Source: Zerene cesonia (Eukaryota; Arthropoda; Insecta; Lepidoptera; Pieridae). Taken from it: DNA of 64,000 nt. The stretch spans positions 4,774,001 to 4,838,000 of the forward strand of contig NC_052108.1 of NCBI RefSeq assembly GCF_012273895.1, given 5' to 3'. Each line of letters starts with the position of its first letter. The stretch's first letter is position 1. The translations under genes and the position numbers were made by a program. This document shows positions 21,912 through 35,183 of this stretch, in pieces. The notes beneath the pieces were generated by a model. That model was not told where the DNA came from and did not search any database. It saw only the letters and a program-made list of their open reading frames with translations.

Positions 21912-24900
21912 CTTCCAAAAAATCATGTATTACGACTATTGAGGCACATCGGAAGATAATGCTGACGTCCTTGATGATGTTGTATTTTTAGCATTCTGCA
22001 AGCTAAATTAAAAATAATACTTTGGGCTAGATTAAATTTATGCAGCTTCATATTCCATAAAAACAAAGCCACACAATGGTGTGTGTGAAAAAATATACTT
22101 GCAAGTTTTGTTGGATAAAATGCTATTTATAAGATTAGTATGTAGAAAATATTATGTGCTTATCAGTAATGTCAAGTAAAGACCAAGTAAATACCGTTTG
22201 ACTTAATAATAACATTGTACGTAATGTCTAAGAATTTTTTATAATAACCTTACGATTTTAAATTGCAATATGCTTATCAGTTATTAATCTTGCAGTTACT
22301 AATAAATGTACGAATTGTTGTGAAACATAAGACAAATATGCAATGTATTTTATGTTCAACAAATTTAATAAAAGTATCGCAAATTATGAAATTTTATGGC
22401 AGTTAGTGTTAAAATATATGTACGGGATTATTGCGTAAGCAACAAATTCACACTTGACTATTTTCACGCAGCATGTAATATGAATAAAGACAAAATTATA
22501 GCTTGTTGAGTAATTATAAAAACACTTGACATTTATTTATTGCTTAGAATCTAGTTTATAAGGGCAATGGTTCCGAATATCCGCTATAAAATATCCAGTT
22601 ATTGAGATGAATTATCTGGTGAATTATTTTTATAAACTAAAAGTTGTTATATAGAACAAAGATTAACAGAGGAGTCTACAAAATTCTTTTAATACAGTCT
22701 AGTGAGCTTCAACCAAAACTAAATGAAACTCCCCATTGAGGAAGAGTTATCCTTCGAAGCGTAAATTCTTCCTGGTACGAATACCTATTCTATTGACGTA
22801 TACTTGCCTGTGTATGTATACGTTAAAATGTATAAATGCTCTACTACTATCATCATCATCGTCATGATATCATTCTCATGTAATTCCTTACTTTTATCTT
22901 TCACGTAAAGTTTGTCTACAGATTGTATTTTTATTAATGATTTTATTAGCATATTATGAAATCAATGTCATTATAAATTCCCCTGTGTATCTATAAAAAT
23001 ATGTTGTGGGCTAATTATCAAATTTTACCGTACGCGCTTATTTGAGTACAGCGCCCTCTGTTGAACTTTCAACGGACTTCGCGATAACCAAAATCTTAAT
23101 ATTGTTTGTAATGTATAAATTCAGTACGCAAACAGTTTCATTAGATTTACTCTAGATGTCACTATTCTCAACGTTACCATCTAAAATAAACCATAGACCA
23201 TCCAATGGCCTTTTATTATCATTATTAGTAAATTAATTTCGGATTTATAATTACTAAGACGTTAAACCTATAGGAAAAAGTATAGTATTAAAGAGTCTGT
23301 GGCACTTTATTTGCGAATCCCGGTGGTTTTTAATATAAAAAAAACAACATAATATAAAGAACAAATTGAATGTGATTTTCACTTTCTTGCAATTCAGTAT
23401 ATATCTATACAATAACAAATACAATATTTTCATATTATCTTTACATTTTCACTTTATACTCTGAATAGGAACACAACGCTAATAACCATAATATTATAGC
23501 TTCAATAAGGTACTCTGCCGTTAAATTTTATCAATGCAAATAGGTACTTCTATTATCTTGACTTAAAACAATATTTTGATTTATCCGTCATTAAAAAAAA
23601 CGTGCTATTAATTTAAGCTTGCCAAAAAATTTTCTTATCAATAAATTTAATGATAATCTTACTTGATTAATCTTCAGATACTTGAGAAAATAGCAATCCA
23701 TATACAAAGTTTATTTATTAACTGTTAACCTCAACCATAAACCATTCAGAATTGCAAACACCTACGAAACTTAGACGAAAAACAGCTATAAGGTAACTGG
23801 CTATGCTATGTGATATGCTATTACGTATATAGATTACAATAAATGACATAACAAGCCTACAAAGCGAATCATTCGAATATGAAACAATAATGAAATTAGT
23901 TATTATTTATTAGTTATATATCATCTTATCTATCTATATCTTTAAACGAAATTATTTATATAATTTTAAACTCAGGCAATGTTAGGACTGTCCACTGGAC
24001 AGTTACAATAACCTTATTTATCTATACTTCCCATATGCGTGGGTGTCTCTTCCTCAATCGATTTTCTTTCATAAATCAAACATGAATAATAATTTTTATT
24101 TTCATTGCATTCCTTCAATAGTCATTGACAGTCATGCTTTAATTAATGCTCTACTGGCTTTGCCCACTGCTTCGCTTGCATTTTTTCGCGACAATAAGTA
24201 GCCAGTAACCGATGTTGATTTTCAGTACTACAACTATATTTGTGTTAGAAATATATGACGCTACGCAATAGTTCGAAAGAAATTAGTTTGCTTGTATGAA
24301 AACACAACAAAGCGTGTGGTAATAAATAACTTATCCAAATCTATCGAATATTAATAAATAAGTACTAGTAATGTTTGGATTTGGAGAATATGTAGTTTGG
24401 ATGGTAAAAAAGTTCACAGGTAAAACCTTACCATTTCTAATAGTAGGTCAAGATCCGAAAAAGTCATCCCTATTTTATAAATCTTTACGCCAATAATCAG
24501 GCTTTTACAGTAAGGTATTATAATAATTTATGCTCTATGATTAATTGACTACAATTATACATTTTCACAGGCAAAATCATTCATTACTAAATTATGTTCT
24601 ATAATTGGTACATGCAAAAACATCGTGATTAAATGACCGGTCTGGTTAAACCCGTCGTATTATCCAGGCCGTAACAGAATCCTTGACGGGAACCTTAGGG
24701 AAGCCCAGCGTTACGTGCGGCTCGCACAATCGACCAAAAGTAGGACATCGAATTAATCGACACAGAAACGGCCGAGAGTCGCGTTGCTTTCAATTTTTGG
24801 TACATCGACTAGTTGTTTTAATTTATTATAAGACTTGGGTCATATCATTAACTTAATATAAATACCTGTGTATATACTAGTGTTGCGCTTAATAAAGTAG

Positions 24901-25957
24901 TATTTCTTTGACGATGAGATTGATGATAAAGAGAAGTTTAGCAAATGTTTGATGTGTCATAAACAGTACCATTCATTCTTAATTGCAAAATGTTTTTTGA
25001 TCAAAATAATTGGCTACAAAATATAATTTTTAGGCCTCGTAATTAATAATGACTAAAAGTCTTTTCTTTTCTAAATGAGAATTGATTTATAATTATTAGC
25101 AAATATATATACTACTCTATATATTTCCTGTTCCACAAAAAATGCTCGGTTGACCTTCACAGTAACTTGCAATAGGCGCAGTTCGGAAAACCCGCCGCTA
25201 AGTGCAATAAGTTTTTTTCTAGTAAATTATTAAATTAACCAATTCATTCATTAGGTAATAGGAAAAATATTTGTATTCCATATGAAATTTTAATAATTCG
25301 AAAAAAATCCCATAACTAAGGAGCTACATGATTGTTACATAATACAACTATCCAAACCAACTCAACGGTTTCTTGTTTTTTATTAAGTAACGGTTCACTG
25401 AAAAAAAAAGAAAAGTATAGAAGATGTGTTGAACATAGCTTTACAATGAAGCCACAAAAAAACGTAAAGCAACATGACCGCTGTTTGCGGTGGCCGCTTA
25501 CATAACTTCGGCGTCAACGCTCTCAATTCTCGACGCACCAAAACAAATGAATATATCGCATACTATATTAGCAATCGCCTATTTTAACGTCGTTTATACA
25601 GCGAATGTATCAATAAGTAAAAATATTAAATGTGAATTTTATGTTATTATTTGACTCTCACATCTTAAATATACGCTGCTCTATTTTGATAAAAAGGTAT
25701 TGTTCAATTGTTATTTATCTACAACACATTGTTTGAAACTTTTTTATTGTATACAGAATGTTCGTTATATACACATAATTTGCTTACTGAAATATTATTA
25801 ACCTTCCATATTATGTACTGTCTCGGGAAGACATACATAATATAGAAGTTTAGGCTTTTGAAATACCTCGGAAGCTATATTACGAGGCGGATATAAAGAA
25901 ATAATTTACTTTTTCTTGTATTGTCTGTAAGAGCTATATGGCTTTATACGATTACTA

Positions 25958-26110
25958 GCTGTGGTTGACTGATATTAATAGCCCGTGGTGCGTTGCCTAT
26001 AGCACTCAGGTAGCACATACTAACCCAACGGTTTGAGAATTTTGAAATCCGTCCAGAGTAGTTCCTCAGATTATCCCCTACAAAATGACGACTTCCGTTT
26101 CACAATAAAA
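25958..26110 (+). repeat. Non-LTR-type repeat fragment
   Basis: It begins 'ctagctgtggttgactgata' and includes 'tttgaaatccgtccagagtag', the same order of elements as family C (ctagctg head, then 'atccgtccagtagtt' phrase). Diverged. Confidence 0.4.
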
Positions 26111-26978
26111 TACATATTGCACATATGATACGGACAGAAATAACATAATTATTTTCACAAACGTCACAACTATCGACGCATTAACTGAGCAACTGAGCTC
26201 ATCATTTCGAGCAGAAAGCATGGAATGAAATGATACCTAATAATACATAATTGTGCGTTACGTAATTTCATTTATGGAAGAGTGAATTACGACTGTTTCC
26301 TTTATTACTAGTCTATTTATTTTGTCGTAAAGTTAAATGCTGTTTGTTTTATAAAACATACTCAACATTAGAGGGTGTAAGGTAATAATAATAAGATAAT
26401 GAATTTATTGCAAAGAGGAGTAATAATTTGGGAACTGTTGTTCTTAAATAAATCCATTTTTTATTTACTCGTTTTGTTTTTAATAAGGTACCTTACAGCT
26501 AAACATATATAGTTCTGTATGCAAATATGTACGTCAATTACAAGATGCACCATTAACTATCCGATACAGTGTGATACAGTTATGTATGTAGATGTTGATT
26601 ATTGCAGTTTTTAGATATTATAATCCCGAAGTAAAGAAAATAGTACTGACATATATTTATTAACTGTAACGAAAATAATTAAATAACCAATTTTCTGTTC
26701 AAGTAACATTCCTAGGTAATATACTCACTTTGTACAAAAGTAATTTTGACGGCACAAATATAGTTATGCCATTTAAAAATATCAGAATATGTCGTTTTTA
26801 TTATCCTGTGTGTGAATATCCACATATTTACTGTCCCCAATTTTGCAACGACACCCAAAATTCGCATCACGCGTGACCTTGTAAGTTGTGACGTCACACA
26901 TTATTCGTGTTTATTATTGAACAAGACCCAACGCCTTATTACCATAAGTATTGAACAAGCCTTTTGTGTTTAAGAGTC

Positions 26979-27095
26979 ATGGAGCGGTTCAGCGAACTCT
27001 TGCGCAAGCAGCAGCGTCAGCGTGTATTGCGCCCGCGCAGGTCCGGTTTCTGTTGCACTGGAAAGCCCGTCTTGTGCAAGTCTTCTAGCGTGTAA
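26979..27095 (+). CDS. Small GC-rich ORF, uncertain
   Basis: Not recognised. A 38-codon ORF starting ATG GAG CGG and ending TGT AAG-rich sequence then GTG TAA. It encodes a basic N-terminal half (LRKQQRQRVLRPRR) and a Cys-containing end (SGFCCTGKPVLCKS). It has no long hydrophobic signal peptide. It is far more GC-rich than the several kilobases either side, which is why it stands out. It could be a small protein, a terminal exon (a possible donor CGCAG|GTCCGG lies inside), a non-coding RNA exon or a conserved regulatory element. No neighbour helps. Confidence 0.25.
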   Translation: MERFSELLRKQQRQRVLRPRRSGFCCTGKPVLCKSSSV

Positions 27096-27300
27096 TGCCA
27101 AATAAATCCTGGTTATGACCCTATTTTATACAACTTAAGTGGAACGTATGTGACTTAATCTCGTATGCTATTGTGTATAAAAATATGTTAGAATATTTTT
27201 ATTCGAAGAATTATTTGAGAATCGACGATGAGTACGACACAACAGTTTTGTTGTCTAATTATGGTTTTATTGAATAGCTAGGAAGCACTCGCCTATATTT

Positions 27301-27614
27301 ATATTATAGCAGAGTTGATTCAGTGGCTAGGATCTCGGACTTAAAATCGACAAGTCGGGGTTCGAGATCAGGCGAGCGTGCAGAAAAATTGATTTTTCAA
27401 TTAATCTGCACATGTGTAACATAACCACTGCTCAAAACGGTGAAGAAAAACATCGTGAGGAAACTAGCATGTACAGGAATCAAAAGTTCGACGACATGTG
27501 ACATCTGCCAACCCGCACTTAGCCAGCGTGGTGGATTATGGCCTGAACCTTAATAGGATAACTGTGACCCAGCAGTGGGAACATATATGGGCTGATGATA
27601 ATAATGATGATGAT
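27301..27614 (+). mobile_element. tRNA-derived SINE, family A (complete, with TSD)
   Basis: It has a tRNA-like head (B box GGTTCGAGATC), the body 'catcgtgaggaaac..gcatg', 'gacatctgccaacccgcac', and a gatgat tail. An exact 14-bp target-site duplication, actcgcctatattt, flanks it at 27287-27300 and 27615-27628. The ORF 27498-27692 is the SINE body read through. Confidence 0.9.
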
Positions 27615-28104
27615 ACTCGCCTATATTTGATACATTTTAAGACATTTACAAATTTATTGACTTTTTTCTTTACTTATAACTCTTCAATATAAGCATACAA
27701 AAAGGAACCTTATTAAAAAGTACAGTTTGGTTTATTTTAATGAATATTACAGATTAACTTTAGTAAATTATCAGTTATTCTATTATTATACTACATAATG
27801 ATTACATTATTTGTTTACAAACGTTAACAATGAGTCAATGCGACTTATTTATCATGAATGGGAAACTAGGCGCACGCGTTGATGTCTTTTCTTAGCAAAT
27901 AAATAGTTATTTAGTCCGTTGCCTCGTTGAGCTTATTTCGATTAAATTAAATATAAAAAGTATTAGATTATCATAGAAATCAATGAAATGGGTAGATTTT
28001 AAGTAACAAAATATTATGTATGTCATTAAAAAGAAGGAAGCGTTACGTGTTAAAATTTTATGAACATATAAGCCTAGTTTTCAGATTTATTACATACAAG
28101 CCTA

Positions 28105-28260
28105 GTATTTTGCACGCGATTTCACCCGCGTAGGCAACAAAATACTGTATGGTGGATTTTTGAAGCTGAGGCAGTATTACATTTTCCCAGCTTCGGATGC
28201 GTATATCTCGTGCCCGGATCAAGTATCTCCAAAAAAAACCTATTTAGAAAGTACTACTGA
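28105..28260 (+). repeat. Non-LTR-type repeat fragment
   Basis: The 'gcacgcgatttcacccgcgt' head, as in family C, is followed by unrelated wording ('cccagcttcggatgcgtata'). Partial copy. Confidence 0.4.
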
Positions 28261-28290
28261 CACTATTCTATTTATAATGATATAATTTTA

Positions 28291-28495
28291 AGTGAAGTCC
28301 CGTTTCCCCTAATAGGGTATGGGGCAGATGATATACATCTGTTTCACTGATCGATTTTCTTTATAGACAAGTAGGTGATCAGCCTTCTGTGTCCTGCCAG
28401 ACCAAGACATTTTATTTATTGTCCCCAACGGGAATCGAACCCAGGACCTCTCGGTTCTACGCTCACGCGTTTACCACTGTACCAAGGAGGCGGTC
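28291..28495 (-). mobile_element. tRNA-derived SINE, family B (complete, with TSD)
   Basis: The same element as 5110-5331 and 41220-41430: on the minus strand a tRNA-like head with A and B boxes, ending GGGACTTCACTT. Flanking duplication aatgatataat at 28276-28286 and 28496-28506; the local sequence is itself repetitive, so the exact edges are approximate. Confidence 0.85.
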
Positions 28496-30261
28496 AATGA
28501 TATAATGATAATGATATAATTTAATTATATGTTTTTTTTAATCCCCTAGTGGTCAAATGTCTATCATATAGATTTCAATATGCATATTTTTTTTAATATT
28601 TAGTTCACAGAAACGGTCTGGTTACTGTTTTATTACTTATATATATATATGATGAGATGTCTTTACTTCTTAGATACTGCGGTTTTACTGTTGTTATATA
28701 CCACTCTTACTACTGAGAACCCATTCATATTAGATAAAGAATTGAGTAATCAATAATGTGTTACGCGTGTTCCAAACAATATGTAAATTCACCTACATAT
28801 ATATTAAATATTCTATCCATAGTATATAAAAGGAATTGTCATATAGAGAGAAAGTAGGCCAAGACAATTATAACCAATTAGGGTGGTTCATAAAGCAAGC
28901 CAACTACTCAATGTATTAGATAAGAATATACAAGCATAATAGGTCTATGCTGTTGAATTAATTTTCATCAATGTGCTGTCTATTTTGTACTAAATACTAT
29001 ATTTTGTAGAATTTTGTATATTTCATCATAAAATACATATAACAATTTAAAAATTAACATGGAGAAATAAAAAACATCCAAGCAAAACATCCAGTGAAAA
29101 CCGTCGAGAGAGCAAACCGAGGCCTAAGATTATATGGGGGCCTATTCATGAGGCCAAAGATGTGTACCACCAACTACTACCAATTGGACATATTGTTTTT
29201 GTATGATTTACGTTACATTATTACCATTTAATGTTTAATAACGCAAACATCTTCTAATTTAAAGCTTGTTTTGATATATAAAGATGGCAATGATATATCT
29301 TAGCTGGTAACTCTGTGTAGCCAAAGCGAAAGATAGCAAACTGTATATGAAACAGTTATCGCTTGGAAATAAAAGTTCACTTATTATGTAAAATTTCATG
29401 ACCTATGAAGAACTTCATGTGTAGTTGAACTCAATTTCAATAGACACTTTTATTTTATTGATCTTTTCAAGTATTTTAAGAATGCGCAAAATGTAGAGAT
29501 TATAAAAGATTCTCATAGAATAGTATTTTATTTTTTATAGTGTTATTGTGTCTACATATATTCGTATGTATCCATATAAAGGCTCGTTGCACCATTGATG
29601 CGCTTTTATTAGCGGTAAGATGATTTAAGAACGCATTTTGATGTGGGAAAAGTGTTATTTCAATTTATTACTTACTATCGTTATATACTTATTGTCGTTA
29701 CTGAATACTATTGAGCCTAAAACATTTCATAATCTTTCAATATTATTTTCCTTATTTCAACTATGTCAAAAATTCTACAATTGCAATGCATAAAAACAAT
29801 TGTAATAAAAAATATCGCATCGCAATTTAAAGTACCTAAAATGCAAGGCCTTACCTAATTGAATGCAAATTATTTCACTATGAATTCGTATATGTTATTA
29901 TTGACGTTATGTGATTTCTATTTTCGAAATTCAAAATTATCTTCGAAGAATACCTTTTGTATGTCAACCAAAATATATACAGGAATTCAACTTTAAATCT
30001 GCTGACCTGAACTTTGTGGATATCCCTATTGCTTAACATCTAGTCGGAACTCATGAATGAAGCAAAGGGTTGATCAATGACAACTACGTCAAACCCCGTA
30101 CCACGACGTTCCTATTGGTGTTAACGATACTCGATTGTCGAATTTACAGTCGCTATTTGCTAAGATAAAGTCATATTTGGGCAGAAATTGATGTCTGAGG
30201 TACAGGCCTGACTCGATCATCTTACAAAATCGGTGCGCGTGCATCTTTCCGATGGTCGAAG

Positions 30262-30335
30262 TATAAAGCGTTGTAGTGGTAGATAAAGCAGTCATTCGAA
30301 CGCAAACTTAGCAACAGTGAAGAAGTGAAGACCAA
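30262..30335 (+). promoter_or_regulatory. Candidate promoter and 5' UTR exon of protease homologue
   Basis: TATAAAG at 30262-30268 is 28 bases ahead of gCAGTCatt (A at 30290). A leader without ATG follows and ends in a donor-like CAA|gtaaaa at 30336. A strong acceptor (ttttattttcag, ending 31410) lies 3 bases before the coding ATG at 31414, so a spliced non-coding first exon is expected and this is the best candidate. A second TATA (tatataa at 31278-31284) is an alternative. Confidence 0.45.
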
Positions 30336-31413
30336 GTAAAAATTAATTTAAGTGTTATAATAGAAAGTGATATAAAATAATAATATGTAAGTTACAGTGT
30401 TTGTGTATAATCAATATTCAAAATAACAATAAAAATATGTGTTCGCTGAATGAATTAATAATAATATTGTTAGTAAATAAAACATAAATATTTTTGTGTA
30501 AATAAAAGTAAAAATGGAAATAACAAAACTTTTCAACTTTTTTTTTTTAATTAAGTACAAAGTGCTAAAATTTGTGTAAGGGCATGTGAAACTTTTTTTA
30601 TTTAAAGCTTTATAAACGTGTGGACAAAACATAAAATTCGGTAGCTAAATTAAAATTAACGGATTTAAATAACACGCTTTCACTTTCTTAGAGACCATAA
30701 CGTTGTAAGTAACAATAACAGGATGTGTTTGTTCAATGTACTGAGATAGAAAACTTTAGATAAAGTGTGGATCTTTGAAAACGGTTCTCATAATTAACAT
30801 ATACTTCTTACACTATTAACGATTAACGGGTGGTAATGTTTGTTAGTATTAAATAATATTTTAAGCAATATACTGCAAGCGATTACGTAAAGAATACGGA
30901 ACCGCACTATAAATTACATCACAACGATTACGAGAAATTTTGACGCATTGGCAGAGATTGGGACGTGCTACTTTTACCAATGAGGCGTGTACCGGTTTTC
31001 GTTGACATTGACATCATTTAAGCTTTCTTTCATAACACCAACAACTACTAATAAGTAGCTATAGATCTTGTGCAGTTTTAAATAGAATAAAGTCATCAAG
31101 AAATATAATATTATAAACATTTAGCTTTTATCTAATAATCGTTGTTCAATAATATGTCAGAAATAAAGCCTATCTAACTTGGTTGTGAGCAATTTGTTTG
31201 GAGCACACGAGAGAGTGCTTTCGCAGAGCCACGCTTGTCTATACAATCGTAACGGAGCATTGACGCTATGGAAGCTTATATAATCATTGTCCGCGAAAGT
31301 AAAAGTGATTCTCCACCTACCAGTTTCGTCATCGTATTACTTCACATGTATTATATTTCTTAGCAATTTTATTTATCTTAGCTTTACTTTACTTTACTTT
31401 TTATTTTCAGACA

Positions 31414-34400
31414 ATGCGGTGGTTTAGTATATGCTGCGTCCTGCTATTTGCTATAGCTAGCACATCAGCTGATTGGTCATGGAATGAAGATAAGTCGGAC
31501 AAACATACAGAAAATGAGCCTAAATCATCAGATTTATTGGAAGGTGAAGAGATGGCTAACGCAGAAGACAAAAAATCGAATAACGATGGATCTGTTCTTG
31601 ACGATATTGTGGATGAACTCGTAAACAGTAAACAAGGAAGAAGTTTGGGTGGCTTCGATGACGTCTATAGCGATCCTACTATAAAGGAAGCATTAGATGT
31701 AGGAGATGACACCGAAGCAAGAAACTTAATCAAAGGAAGGCTTTGCACTCTAGGACTTATACAAGTACGATAACAATTGTTAAAATTGTATTTATAAAAA
31801 TCGCCAATAATATTTATATAAAATTCCTAATTCAATGTATTTTGTTTTACAGTGTGAAGATGACGATTCACAGGAAAAGCGTACTTACTTATCTCCAGAT
31901 CAACTGATTTATGCCCAACCCGTAGATATTAAACCTATTGGAAAACCAGTGGCTTCAATCCCTATCCGTGGACCACCAAGAGCTTACGGACCACCAAAAC
32001 CAATGCCATACAGACCTCACCCTCAGAAGGTTCCACCTAAGAGACAAGGATACCCAGGAAACCGGCCTGGATTCTCCGAAAAATATGGAACTGCCAGTAA
32101 TAATTTCCAATTTTCTCAGAACAGTGGCTCATACGGTCAAGATTTTAACTATGTCACTAAACCTCCAAGCTATGGTAATGAAGGGCCCTATTCATTTGAA
32201 AATCCTAAGCCAATCTACAATAAAATACCCTCCACACTGCAATCCAATACAAAGACCGAAGCTGTTGTTCAACAACATGTCCATCATCACTACGTTCACG
32301 ATGACTCGAGTAAGGATCCTAAAGTAATTATTAAGCCAGTAGCTATACCAGTAGGATCAGTTGGTCATCTTGGGTCACAGATCCATAATCAAGAATCTAC
32401 TGACATAATAACATCTTCAGGAGCTGATTTCAGTGCATTTAATAATGGTGGATTTAAACTAATGACGAGTGGTTTTGTTCAAAGTAAACCAGTATATGAA
32501 AGCGATACTGTTTATGGCTCTCAGTTTGGGCATAATAACTTTAATAAAGGAAGCTCAAATATTGTGAGCCAAGGGCTCCCCAACCAGTATGCGAACTCCG
32601 CTTTTGATGATCAAAAATATGGCAATTCTTTAGGCTCTTATGCTTCTCAAAACAACGAATTTTATAAGAAAGAACTTCACGTCGGTTCCAGTAATAATGT
32701 ATTTAACCAAGGTCCAGCAACATTTGGCCAAAATAATCAATATCAAGAAAACTATCATGCCGGTAAAGCTCAAGGCTTTGAATGCGTCTGCGTAAATTAT
32801 GATCAATGTCCAAGTCAAGAAATTATTGGACGCAGAGATGATTTATACTTACCAATTGATCCTCGTAACAAGGGTAGTGAGATATTAGCTGAAGAATCGG
32901 AGAACACTAATTCCACAAGTGGCATAACGACAACAACAACCAGCCAAAATGTTACTGAGGCCAAGAGTGTCAGTAAACGCGAAGCAAAATCTGATAAAAA
33001 TGAGACACCAGCCAAAGAAATAGAGCCGGTAAGCTTCTTAAAACCATATAATTTATCATTATAAATTATTAATTAATCTTTAAATCCTATAAACATTCTA
33101 TACCTTTTCCTTTAACCATACTTTACATAAGGTGAAACTGGGGTAACAATCATTTGACTATTATAATTCATTCAACAAAGAAAAAACTAAAATGAACACT
33201 GACACATAATAATATTTTCAAAAGAATATTTTTTACTCAAATAATTGTTACTGCAGCGCCTTCTTGGACTCGCTGGCTATGGCGGAAATGGTGGTAATAA
33301 CAACAAACAAGTGCAGCCCACGTTTGGGGTCTCCTTTGGGTTGCCTCAGCCTTCTCACAGTTATCCTGTCAATCCTTTTAACCCAAATCCTTTACAAAAC
33401 CCATACGGACCTGCCCTAAATGGAGGTGGCATAAACCTTGGTTTACTCTCCGTTAATCCATTGTTAGCTGTACAAGTGACAAAAAACGATTACGGAGAGA
33501 AAATAGTAAAGCCTTTTGTCAACTTGCATGTAACGCCAAATGAACATGTCGTCAATAAACTTGGACATTTGTTCCATGAAAAAAAATTATATCTATTGAA
33601 CAAACATGAACATTATCACCATTATAATAATCCGCATTATAACCACAATATTCATAGTCCCTATCCTCGACCACAGTATCAGTTCCCGCCTCACTACAAC
33701 CCACATTATAGTCAGCCTCCTGTATATTCACCTCATTATTCTCATTATCCTAGTCATTTTGGGATAAATTCTCATAATTATCTCAGAACCCCTTCTTCTC
33801 ATGATGATTATTACGATGATGATAATGTTAATAATTATGACAATGACTACAATGATGGCAATCAATACGGCTATGAACGGTCTGCTAATTTTAGCCAAAA
33901 CATAGATCAAAATAATTATGCCAATCGTTATGCCTATTCCCGATCCCTTAATATTCCTAATAACTCTCCCGGGGCAAGTCGGGGAGAACAAACAGTCCGG
34001 TTTCCTGAAAGTCGGAAAAGAAGAGACGTAAACACGGAAAAAAATAAGCCTGAATTTATACAAGAGGTAAAAGCCTCCATATAAAAATTTGAAGTATTTA
34101 AAAGTCCTAATTGCTTAAAGTAGCGATAATATGATACGTTTCGATTATTAATGAAGTATTTTTAAATTTAAATTTATTATACCTACAGCGCCAAGGATAC
34201 TTCGGCCACAATCAAATTCAACAGTGCGGTCAAAATCAAGTATGCTGCCGCCGGCCTCTTCGTCCTCAAGCTTCAAATCGTGGCCAATGTGGAATTCGTC
34301 ACTCCCAGGGAATCAATGGCAGAATCAAAACACCCGCATACGTAGACGGCGACAGTGAATTTGGAGAATATCCATGGCAAGCGGCTATTCTCAAAAAAGA

Positions 34401-35183
34401 TCCTAAAGAATCAGTATACGTTTGCGGTGGTACCTTGATTGATGGTCTTCACATTATGACAGCTGCTCATTGCATTAAATCGTAAGTACTTTTTCCTTAT
34501 AATTATGAAAATGATTAAAAATAATTATAATCGCACATACACTGTTATTAAATGATTCTTTTTCTTTTTATAGATACAAAGGATTCGATCTACGAGTTCG
34601 GCTTGGTGAATGGGATGTTAACCACGATGTCGAATTCTACCCTTACATCGAAAGGGATGTGATTTCTGTTCACGTACATCCTCAATATTACGCCGGTACC
34701 TTAGATAACGATTTAGCAATCTTAAAATTAGATCATCCAGTGGAATGGACTAAGTTCCCTCATATCAGCCCAGCTTGTCTGCCAGACAAATACACGGACT
34801 TCTCAGGACAACGCTGCTGGACCACTGGTTGGGGTAAAGATGCTTTTGGCTCAAATGGAAAGTACCAGAATATTCTTAAAGAGGTCGACGTCCCTGTCCT
34901 CCCTCATGGTTTGTGCCAACAACAATTAAGACAAACACGATTAGGATACAATTACGAACTGAATCCTGGATTTATCTGCGCGGGAGGTGAAGAAGGCAAA
35001 GACGCGTGCAAAGGTGATGGTGGCGGTCCCCTTGTTTGCGAGCGAGGAGGCACATGGCAATTGGTGGGAGTAGTATCGTGGGGTATTGGTTGTGGTCAAC
35101 CAGGTGTGCCGGGAGTGTACGTCAAAGTTGCTCACTATTTGGACTGGATCTCACAGGTCACTGGAAAGTTTTCACATTATTAA
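31414..35183 (+). CDS. CLIP-type serine protease homologue, scarface-like, inactive
   Basis: Five coding exons, all in phase: 31414-31764, 31853-33028, 33257-34066, 34189-34481 and 34574-35183, giving 1079 residues. A signal peptide (MRWFSICCVLLFAIASTSA) shows secretion. Residues 20-420 are low complexity (acidic, then Pro/Tyr/Gly/Ser/Asn-rich). CLIP cysteines ECVC..YDQC lie near 426-434. Exon 3 (510-779) inserts INLGLLSVNPLLAVQVTKND and a Tyr/His/Asn-rich tract. The remaining CLIP cysteines are at 792, 798 and 799. The S1 domain follows: His about 873 (TAAHC), Asp about 923 (DNDLAIL), but position 1026 is Gly (GDGGGP), so it cannot hydrolyse peptides. The activation site is not the usual R|IVGG. 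Such homologues act as cofactors, as in prophenoloxidase activation; Drosophila scarface modulates JNK-dependent epithelial morphogenesis. The scarface name rests on remembered resemblance of exons 2-3. Confidence 0.88.

Larger units (their letters stand above)
21950..30250. other. Gene-poor spacer between cuticular cluster and protease gene
   Basis: AT-rich DNA with many stops in all frames. It contains SINE-A at 27301-27614, SINE-B at 28291-28495, non-LTR-like fragments at 25958-26110 and 28105-28260, a GC-rich block at 24636-24790 and a 38-codon GC-rich ORF at 26979-27095. No other coding signal was found. Confidence 0.55.

Noticed and set aside
27498..27692. 64-codon ORF
   Set aside because: Lies in the 3' half of SINE-A and its flank.
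31938..32327. 129-codon plus-strand ORF
   Set aside because: Out-of-frame shadow of exon 2 of the protease homologue.
32630..33015. Minus-strand ORFs rich in Ile/Leu/Val inside the protease homologue gene, likewise 33728-34063
   Set aside because: Antisense shadows of low-complexity coding sequence with intact splice phase on the plus strand.
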